Assembly (NCBI GenBank): GCA_030831415.1
Contig: JAURLC010000079.1
Coordinates: 1-5,121, forward strand
DNA: 5,121 bases
Source: Bacillota bacterium
GTDB taxonomy: Bacteria; Bacillota_I; Bacilli_A; RFN20; CAG-826
Direction of reading: 5' to 3'
How positions within the stretch are numbered: the first letter of the stretch is position 1; the number at the start of each line of letters is the position of its first letter. A program made the translations under genes and the position numbers. The notes below the pieces were generated by a model that searched no databases, was not told where the DNA came from, and worked only from the letters and a program-made list of their open reading frames with translations. This document shows positions 1-5,121 of the stretch, in pieces.

Positions 1-2504
1 AATTTAATTCCTTTTCAAGACCCAACTTTGTTATGGATTAACTCTGGTGTGGCTGCAATTAAAAAATATTTTGATGGGAGTGAAATTCCAACCCATCGTC
101 GTCTAACGAATGCCCAAAAAAGTTTACGGACCAATGATATTGAACAAGTAGGCTATACCGCTCGTCACCACACCTTTTTTGAAATGTTAGGGAATTTTTC
201 CATTGGAGATTATTTCCGTGATGAGGTGATTCCGTGGGCATGGGAACTCTTAACAAGTCCATCATGGTTTGGTCTTGATCCATCCAAACTCTACATGACC
301 TATAGTCCTTCCGATGAAGCCAGTAAAAAGAAATGGCTTCAGTGTGGGGTTGCAGACGATCATCTCATTCCAATCGAAGGCAATTTTTGGGAAATTGGCG
401 AAGGGCCGTGTGGACCGGATACTGAAATTTTCTTTGACCGAGGAGAGCACTTTGATCCTCAAAGGCTTGGCGTCGAATTATTAAAACAAGAAATCAATAA
501 TGATCGATATATCGAAATATGGAACATCGTGTTTTCTCAATACAATGCGGTGAGTGGGGTTAAGCGTAATCAATACAAAGAACTCCCTAGTAAAAACATT
601 GATACGGGAGCTGGATTAGAACGGCTCGCGTGTGTGATGCAAGGCACAGAAACGAATTTTGAAACGGATTTATTTTATCCAATCATCAGCCATGTCAGTC
701 AGTTAACATCGATTCCTTATCAAGGCGATCAGATGCGTGCTTATCGCGTGATTGCCGACCATATACGTACCTTAACCGTGACACTTGCCGATGGTGCTGT
801 ATTTTCTAACGAAGGACGAGGTTATGTCTTACGTCGCTATTACGTCGTGCCTTACGTTATGGTCGAAAACTAGGATTGTTAACACCTTTTCTTTCCTCTT
901 TAGTCAAAACCGTAGGAACCATTCTTCAGGATGCTTATCCAAATGTTGTGTCACGCCAAGCGCTAATTGAAAAAATGATTCACCAAGAAGAATTAAAATT
1001 TATTTCCACGTTAACTCATGGTGAGGCGTTATTAAAATCGATGCTTGAATCACATGCTGTCCTGTCGGGTCAAGATGCATTTAAGTTATACGATACGTAT
1101 GGATTTCCCATTGAACTTACCTTAGAAATCGCTCAAGAAAACGGGCAATCCGTCGATATGGATGGCTTTGAAAGCGCGATGAATGAACAAAAAGAACGCG
1201 CGCGTATGGCACGAAGTCATATCGATAGCATGGCCAAACAATCCCCTGCACTAATGGCATTTTCTACCCCTTCCACATTTGATTATGATGCCACGGTCTT
1301 AACGGGTAAAGTTATTGGTTTATTTGTGGATGGAGAAGCAGTCACCTTATTAGAAGAAGGTTGGGTTATCTTAGACCAAACACCGTTTTACGCTGAAAGT
1401 GGGGGTCAAGTTAGCGATTCAGGAACCCTTGTGAATTCCCAATGGGAAGCACGTGTGAGTCACGTGATTAAAGCGCCACAAAAGCAAGCCATGCATTATG
1501 TTCAATGTGATTATGGCACGATTCGACTAGGGGATGAGGTCACGGCAACGATTGACGCGAAACGACGTTACGCCATTCGTCAGCATCATTCAGCAGTTCA
1601 TTTATTACAAGCATCGTTAAAACGACATATCGGTGATCATGTGTTACAACAAGGCTCATTTGTTGGACCTGATTATGCGCGTTTTGATTTTTCACAACCT
1701 GAAAAAATTACCCTTGAAAGGTTACGAATCATCGAAGCGGATGTTAATGACATGATTCAAGAAGCCAATGCATGCACGACCGATATTTTACCCATTGAAG
1801 AAGCAAAACAAACAGGTGCAACCGCTCCATTTGATGAAAAATATGGGGACATGGTTCGCATTGTTACTCTAGGACCACGTTCAAAAGAATTTTGTGGTGG
1901 TACGCACGTGAACAACACATCTCAAATTGGTTCCTTTGCGATTATGTCAGAAGAATCGATTGCTGCAGGTGTTCGCCGTATTCAAATCGTTGCAGGAAAA
2001 GCAGCCTATCAATGGATGAAACAAAAAGACTTATTGCTAGCATCGATTCAACAACAATTACAAGCGAGTTCTCCTGTGGAAATCCACGATCGACTCAAAG
2101 CACAACTACTTGAAAAAGAGGCTTTAAAAGCGCAACTCCAAGCTTTAGAAAAACAACAAGTCAAATCATTGGTTCAATCGTTAACGATCCACGCTGGTCC
2201 TATGCCGATGATTGTCCATCAATTTGAACGGGTTTCTCGTACGATGTTAAGTCAGGTCGTCGACGAACTTAAAGGTCACCATCCTGAATCGCTGATTGTC
2301 TTAAGTTCAAAAGATCATGATCAATACCCACTTGTGGTGTATATGCATCCTCGTTTTCAAACGCCTATGTTGAATGCAGGAATACTTATGAAAAAACTTG
2401 CGCAAGCGATGGGAGGCTCTGGTGGGGGCCGTCCAGATTTGGCTTTTGGTTCTGGTAAACAACCCGTGGATCTTTTTACGTGGTTAAAGGATGTTCTTTC
2501 CTAA
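1..2504 (+). CDS. alaS: Alanyl-tRNA synthetase, 5'-partial, interrupted by one frameshift
   Basis: AlaRS attaches alanine to tRNA-Ala in the cytoplasm and hydrolyses mischarged Ser/Gly-tRNA-Ala. The frame is open from base 1 (residues NLIPFQDPTLLW, matching about residue 28 of E. coli AlaRS), so roughly 27 N-terminal residues lie upstream. Numbering from the window edge, the class II catalytic core shows HHTFFEMLGNF near residue 56 and GAGLERL at 203-209; NEGRGYVLRR at 270-279 belongs to the tRNA-recognition region. One base is missing at 835-837. After it, reading continues in the frame of 837-2504 (LLRRALRYGRKLG...). The editing domain keeps its zinc/active-site ligands, HSAVH at 530-534 and CGGTH at 632-636. 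A coiled-coil stretch follows, then the C-Ala domain with GGGRPD at 808-813. The repaired protein would be about 860 residues, normal for the family. As read, the first frame stops at 871-873, and the second has only an unconvincing TTG start at 876. Identity is certain; functional status is not. Confidence 0.5.
835..837 (+). other. alaS: Single-base deletion (frameshift site) in alaS
   Basis: Up to the CGT at 832-834 the gene reads GRGYVLR in frame 1. From CTA at 837-839 the expected family sequence LLRRALRYGRKLG continues in frame 3. The arginine codon between them has only two bases, CG at 835-836, so one base is missing relative to the family. The old frame runs into TAG at 871-873. No slippery heptamer of the X XXY YYZ type and no obvious downstream structure is seen, so programmed frameshifting is unlikely. 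Sequencing or assembly error, or a recent null mutation, are the remaining explanations. Confidence 0.5.
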
Positions 2505-2926
2505 TGGAACGACCTTTTTTAGCCTTTGATTTAGGTAAAAAAAGAATTGGTGTCGCGCTTGTCAATCGAACATCCATCATTACCCCGCTACCCACATTAT
2601 GGGTATCAGGACCGTTTGAACCTTTTTGGAAAAAACATCTTTTGCGATTACTCGATACCTACTTACCCAAAGGACTCTTAGTTGGATTACCCCTTCAACC
2701 CAATGGTGAACCTTCCGAACAAACACGGTGGGTTGAGCACATCATTGCAAGCATGCGTGAATGGACCATGCTTCCTCTTGATACGATCAATGAGCTTCTC
2801 ACATCGGTGGAAGCCCATGAACGCCTTCATGAACTTGGCCTTCCCCAAAAGAAACATAAATTATATGTCGATTCTGTTGCTGCCATGATTCTTGCCGAGT
2901 CATATCTTCACAAACTAAAAGCATAG
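2504..2926 (+). CDS. ruvX: RuvX/YqgF-family RNase H-fold putative nuclease
   Basis: This 140-residue protein has the length of bacterial YqgF/RuvX proteins, which have been linked to 16S rRNA 5'-end maturation and proposed as Holliday-junction resolvases. It is cytoplasmic with an RNase H-like fold. FDLGKKRIGVAL at 8-19 is the first strand with the catalytic Asp9. GLPLQPNGEPSEQ at 61-73 is the family's GLPxxxxG loop. NELLTSVEA at 96-104 is the DERLTTxxA motif in altered form, keeping Glu97. YVDSVAAMIL at 121-130 holds the third acid, Asp123. I chose ATG 2504, which overlaps the alaS stop (TAATG), because homology begins at once (MERPFLAFDLG). A GTG at 2480 would only add an extension with no family match. 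An AAAGGA at 2486-2491 lies rather far upstream (12 bases), so translation is probably helped by coupling to alaS. Neighbourhood next to alaS is typical of Bacillota. The changed DERLTT motif is mildly unusual, but all three acids remain. Confidence 0.5.
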   Translation: MERPFLAFDLGKKRIGVALVNRTSIITPLPTLWVSGPFEPFWKKHLLRLLDTYLPKGLLVGLPLQPNGEPSEQTRWVEHIIASMREWTMLPLDTINELLTSVEAHERLHELGLPQKKHKLYVDSVAAMILAESYLHKLKA

Positions 2927-2943
2927 TATTTTCGCTGAATCCT

Positions 2944-2952
2944 TGCTAAAAT
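2944..2952 (+). promoter_or_regulatory. Possible extended -10 promoter for greA
   Basis: TGCTAAAAT fits an extended -10 element (TGn plus TATAAT with one mismatch). It lies in the 52-base gap between ruvX and greA, and transcription would start near 2959, leaving a leader of about 20 bases. No good -35 hexamer is seen 16-18 bases upstream, which extended -10 promoters can tolerate. It would give greA its own expression apart from alaS-ruvX. This is a motif match only. Confidence 0.5.
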
Positions 2953-2964
2953 AGACAAGCACGT

Positions 2965-2971
2965 AAAGGAG
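2965..2971 (+). promoter_or_regulatory. Ribosome binding site of greA
   Basis: AAAGGAG is a near-perfect Shine-Dalgarno sequence, 7 bases before the ATG at 2979. It fixes the greA start, which also matches the family N terminus. Confidence 0.5.
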
Positions 2972-2978
2972 TCCACTC

Positions 2979-3446
2979 ATGGAAGACAAAATTCAATTAA
3001 CCCGCGAAGGGTATGACAAACTGAATGCTGAATTACGTAATCTTATTGACGTTATACGTCCTGAGGTTATCGAACAACTCGCCTATGCACGTAGCTTAGG
3101 TGACTTATCAGAAAACGCGGATTATGATGCTGCTAAGGCGCGCCAAGCGGATGTCGAACAACGCATTCAACAACTTGAAGATATATTAGCGAGTGCAACG
3201 ATTATTGAAGAAGTGAATACGAGTTCCAAAATTGTGAGTTTTGGTCGTACCGTGACGGTAAAGAACTTAACAACCAATAAAGAATACGTCTTTAAAATCG
3301 TAGGAACGCATGAAACAAATCCTTCCGAAGGAACGATTTCCAATGCGTCCCCGTTAGGGGAAGCCATCCTTGGAGCAAAGGTCAATGACAAAGTGAATGT
3401 CAAAGCCCCCAAAGCTTACCAAGTTCAAGTATTAAAAGTCGAATAA
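2979..3446 (+). CDS. greA: Transcription elongation factor GreA
   Basis: GreA enters the secondary channel of RNA polymerase and stimulates cleavage of the 3' end of backtracked transcripts, rescuing stalled complexes. The 155 residues match the family length of about 158. Residues 1-75 form the antiparallel coiled coil: LTREGYDKL at 7-15, the tip motif GDLSENADYDAAK at 41-53 with the acidic pair Asp42 and Glu45 that coordinates the catalytic magnesium, and RIQQLEDIL at 62-70. The C-terminal FKBP-like domain runs from about 80 to 155, with ISNASPLGEAILGAKVNDKV at about 120-139 as the conserved loop and strand. The start is supported by a strong Shine-Dalgarno. It sits 52 bases after ruvX and is followed 25 bases downstream by a hairpin and T-run. 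In Bacillus the alaS and greA loci are close but separated by further genes, so this is a condensed form of that order. No missing key residue was seen. Confidence 0.5.
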   Translation: MEDKIQLTREGYDKLNAELRNLIDVIRPEVIEQLAYARSLGDLSENADYDAAKARQADVEQRIQQLEDILASATIIEEVNTSSKIVSFGRTVTVKNLTTNKEYVFKIVGTHETNPSEGTISNASPLGEAILGAKVNDKVNVKAPKAYQVQVLKVE

Positions 3447-3471
3447 TTGCTTTTCACGGATAAAATCCTCT

Positions 3472-3504
3472 ACCCTCCCCCTATTCATAGTTGGAGGGTT
3501 TTTT
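3472..3504 (+). terminator. Rho-independent terminator after greA, overlapping the comEA leader
   Basis: ACCCTCC at 3472-3478 pairs perfectly with GGAGGGT at 3493-3499 (7 bp). CTA at 3481-3483 can also pair with TAG at 3488-3490 across a 2x2 internal loop. The stem is followed by an unbroken run of six T (3499-3504). This is the form of an intrinsic terminator for greA or for readthrough from alaS-ruvX-greA. The T-run ends directly at the ATG of comEA (3505), and the 3' arm contains the comEA Shine-Dalgarno, so the structure may serve both genes. Confidence 0.5.
3493..3497 (+). promoter_or_regulatory. Ribosome binding site of comEA, buried in the terminator stem
   Basis: GGAGG lies 7 bases before the comEA ATG and is a canonical Shine-Dalgarno. 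All five bases are paired in the hairpin of 3472-3499. An RNA carrying the whole hairpin would hide this site; one beginning inside the 5' arm or loop would leave it open. The sequence relation is seen directly; the control is inference. Confidence 0.5.
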
Positions 3505-4029
3505 ATGTTTAAAGTGATCTTAGGTGTGTTGTTTTTTACGATTATCTCATTAGTAGTTTTTGTTAATCTTGATCCCAATATTACCCAATCGATTACCTCG
3601 GGTTCACTCGCGACCGGGTATGCTTCGATTAGTTTATCTGGCGAAGTGTTAAAGCCTGGTACGTATTTAATCGATGAACAAAGTGAGTTAAAGGAAGCAA
3701 TTGCGTTAGCAGGAGGTTTAACCGCCAACGCAGATGAATTAGCGTTTAACGAATCTTTAAGTTTACAGATGGGCATGTCGATTTACATTGCGCCAAAATT
3801 TGATCCAAGTGATGTATGTCAACAAGAGCCTTTATCAAAAGTTGGGTTAAATACAGCAGAGGCAACCCAATTAATGCAATTATCGAACATTGGTCAGAGT
3901 TTAGCGAATGAAATTATTCGTTATCGAGATCAAGAAGGTAGCTTTACCTATCTTGAACAAATTATGAATATTTCTGGCATAGGAAACGCAACATTTGTTC
4001 GTATTCGTAACTATATTACGCTCATGTAA
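3505..4029 (+). CDS. comEA: Competence DNA receptor ComEA (SLBB + helix-hairpin-helix)
   Basis: ComEA is the membrane-anchored, surface-facing protein that binds incoming double-stranded DNA in natural transformation and passes it to the ComEC channel. The 174 residues show one N-terminal membrane anchor at 4-20 (VILGVLFFTIISLVVFV), with a Lys at 3 favouring an inside N terminus. An SLBB domain follows at about 41-97 (SLSGEVLKPGTYLI, AIALAGGL, IYIAPK), then a linker containing the only Cys (105). The C-terminal DNA-binding (HhH)2 domain covers about 112-174. Its two hairpins are LSNIG at 126-130 and ISGIG at 156-160, with LNTAEA at 115-120 and YRDQEGSFTYLEQI at 140-153 as family hallmarks. 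The first hairpin has SNIG where PGIG is usual. The start at 3505 is set by GGAGG 7 bases upstream. The stop overlaps the start of comEC, forming the usual comEA-comEC pair. Expression may be limited by the hairpin covering its ribosome binding site. Confidence 0.5.
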   Translation: MFKVILGVLFFTIISLVVFVNLDPNITQSITSGSLATGYASISLSGEVLKPGTYLIDEQSELKEAIALAGGLTANADELAFNESLSLQMGMSIYIAPKFDPSDVCQQEPLSKVGLNTAEATQLMQLSNIGQSLANEIIRYRDQEGSFTYLEQIMNISGIGNATFVRIRNYITLM

Positions 4030-5121
4030 TGGATATCATTTATTGGATTAGTTGGGCATGGATACTCGATAGTTTTTTACGAGGTTATGTTCTCTTTTTT
4101 GCACCGGTTGTTGGCTTTTTTTATATCCTTTTGAATCGTTATTGGAAACCCAAAACACCATGGTGGATTGGAATTGGGATTATTTTACTTTCCTTAGTTT
4201 ATCCGCATTTTGATCACGCAAATCGAGGATATGTTGAACATGCAACTTCTACCTATATAATCGTTCGTTATCATCAAATCCGTTACTATATGGAACAATC
4301 TAATCCCTCATACCTAGAGATTGGTGATCAGTTTGTATGCGACGATAATCCTTCGTTTGAATCTTTGAAAATGACGACCGTGGAAGGGAGATTTGATTTT
4401 TCTGCTTACTTAAAGGTAAGAATGGTGCATCAATCGTTGTCATGCACGTTTCAAGTCGTCCACCAAACATGGTTTCGTTTGCATTCATGGAAACGTTCCT
4501 TGCTTCAACAATGGCCAGAAACGTATCGTTCTTTTATTGGACATTTGATGTTTCAAGAAAATTATGAACGTTCGTCTTTGTCCATCCTCTCGTTTTTTTC
4601 GATCAGTGGATTAGGATGGTGGACGGTTTTATGGTTTGTTGACAAAGCGACAAAACCATGGCTCAAGGTTCGGCATCAAAAAGTGTTATTAACGATCTTT
4701 TTATTGCCTCATTCGATGATCATGATTACTTCATTTAGTATCGTTCGTGTGAGTGGGTTTTATTTGCTTTCACTTTGGAGTCCACCGATGCTTCAACGTT
4801 GGTTAAAACGGTGGGGTGTCCTACTCTACTTTGTTTTGTTTCCATTCAGTTACTTACAGCAAGGATTCCATTTATATTTAGTATTTAAACTCTATTATGC
4901 GACGATTCATCCGTGGTTATCCTTGCAAAGAATTCCGATTCGAATAAGTGTGTATACAAGTTTTCTTTACGGAATCCAAGCGTTGTTTTTTCATCACATC
5001 CAATGGTTTCAGCCTTTGCTATATTCTCTTTGGCTCATGGTGTTTCCCCCACTTTGGTTATGGATAACGCTTGTGTGGGGACTTCCCATTTTTCATCCAG
5101 GCATCACCGTCATCCTTACCT
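4029..5121 (+). CDS. comEC: ComEC-like competence DNA channel protein, N-terminal part (3' end outside window)
   Basis: ComEC forms the cytoplasmic-membrane channel that takes up single-stranded DNA in transformation. The ATG at 4029 shares its A with the comEA stop (TAATG). No Shine-Dalgarno is seen just upstream, so translation is probably coupled to comEA. The frame stays open for 364 codons to the window edge; a full ComEC is about 700-780 residues, so about half is here. Membrane segments lie near 19-36 and 45-58. A soluble segment at about 60-160 contains RFDFSAYLKVR (121-131), matching the FDYxxYLxxxG signature of the DUF4131 region. A membrane-rich part begins near 184, with FFSISGLGWW (189-198) at the place of the Competence-domain 'ISGLH' motif and SIVRVSG (237-243) at the place of the conserved 'R-A' helix. 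Further hydrophobic stretches fall at about 218-236, 263-276, 303-322 and 328-350. The His of ISGLH is Gly here, and the fragment is very Trp-rich (22 residues). Family assignment rests on these motifs plus the comEA neighbour. Confidence 0.5.
   Translation, partial: MDIIYWISWAWILDSFLRGYVLFFAPVVGFFYILLNRYWKPKTPWWIGIGIILLSLVYPHFDHANRGYVEHATSTYIIVRYHQIRYYMEQSNPSYLEIGDQFVCDDNPSFESLKMTTVEGRFDFSAYLKVRMVHQSLSCTFQVVHQTWFRLHSWKRSLLQQWPETYRSFIGHLMFQENYERSSLSILSFFSISGLGWWTVLWFVDKATKPWLKVRHQKVLLTIFLLPHSMIMITSFSIVRVSGFYLLSLWSPPMLQRWLKRWGVLLYFVLFPFSYLQQGFHLYLVFKLYYATIHPWLSLQRIPIRISVYTSFLYGIQALFFHHIQWFQPLLYSLWLMVFPPLWLWITLVWGLPIFHPGITVILT

Noticed and set aside
830..875. Programmed -1 frameshift in alaS
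   Set aside because: No slippery X XXY YYZ heptamer at the junction and no clear stimulating hairpin or pseudoknot. The short product would also end within the tRNA-recognition region.
2486..2502. AGGA...TCCT pairing around the ruvX ribosome binding site
   Set aside because: Only four base pairs form, with no extension on either side, so it is too weak to call a regulatory hairpin.
876..2504. A separate protein starting at the TTG at 876
   Set aside because: It begins in the middle of the conserved tRNA-recognition region, and its frame is continuous with family sequence upstream to 837. It is the second half of alaS, not an own gene.
2480..2504. GTG at 2480 as the ruvX start
   Set aside because: The eight added residues have no counterpart in the family, and there is no Shine-Dalgarno just before the GTG. 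The ATG at 2504 gives the usual N terminus and the common stop/start overlap.
3438..3445. Sequence GTCGAATA resembling the streptococcal competence (SigX) box TACGAATA
   Set aside because: Only 6 of 8 bases match, it is made of the last greA codons and stop (GTC GAA TAA), and the organism does not look streptococcal. Chance is the better explanation.
3432..3776. Minus-strand 114-codon frame across the greA-comEA junction
   Set aside because: It covers the terminator and the SLBB part of comEA in antisense, with no recognisable domain or ribosome binding site. It is a shadow of comEA.
4300..4488. Minus-strand 62-codon frame
   Set aside because: It lies wholly inside the comEC-like frame, which has coding-type motifs and coupling to comEA. 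No ribosome binding site or family likeness is seen.

Overview
The window is a compact, one-strand block of bacterial housekeeping and competence genes in moderately AT-rich DNA. The order is alaS (5' end outside the window) - ruvX - greA - comEA - comEC (3' end outside the window), all on the + strand. Gene order and protein sequence point to a Bacillota-type bacterium. The alanyl-tRNA synthetase carries the 'WINSGV...NAQKSLRTNDIE' style of N-terminal region that I associate with Erysipelotrichia/Mollicutes-like and some clostridial lineages. The genetic code looks standard: every Trp codon I read is TGG, including about 22 in the comEC fragment, and no in-frame TGA is needed. This argues against a Mycoplasmatales TGA=Trp organism. 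The lineage assignment is an inference from memory of the families, not a search.

Layout: 1-2504 is alaS, missing about the first 27 residues and broken by an apparent single-base deletion at 835-837. Both halves are otherwise fully conserved, so this is a fresh lesion or a sequencing/assembly error. ruvX starts inside the alaS stop codon (TAATG overlap). After 52 bases holding a possible extended -10 promoter and a strong Shine-Dalgarno comes greA. After greA comes a small hairpin plus T-run. Its 3' arm also contains the Shine-Dalgarno of comEA, whose ATG immediately follows the T-run. comEA and comEC overlap by one base (TAATG). The last 1093 bases are one open, Trp-rich membrane-protein frame, recognised here as the N-terminal part of a divergent ComEC.

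How the genes work together: AlaRS, RuvX and GreA serve translation, RNA/DNA processing and transcription elongation. ComEA and ComEC form the DNA-receptor/channel pair of natural transformation. The only control structure with real interest is the greA-comEA junction, where a terminator-like hairpin overlaps the comEA ribosome binding site. I found no transposon, CRISPR array, RNA gene or evident new defence system. The window is mostly ordinary chromosomal core, and no gap longer than 60 bases lacks a gene. [Form note: the original gave no feature confidences; the uniform 0.5 is a placeholder required by the schema, not an estimate.]
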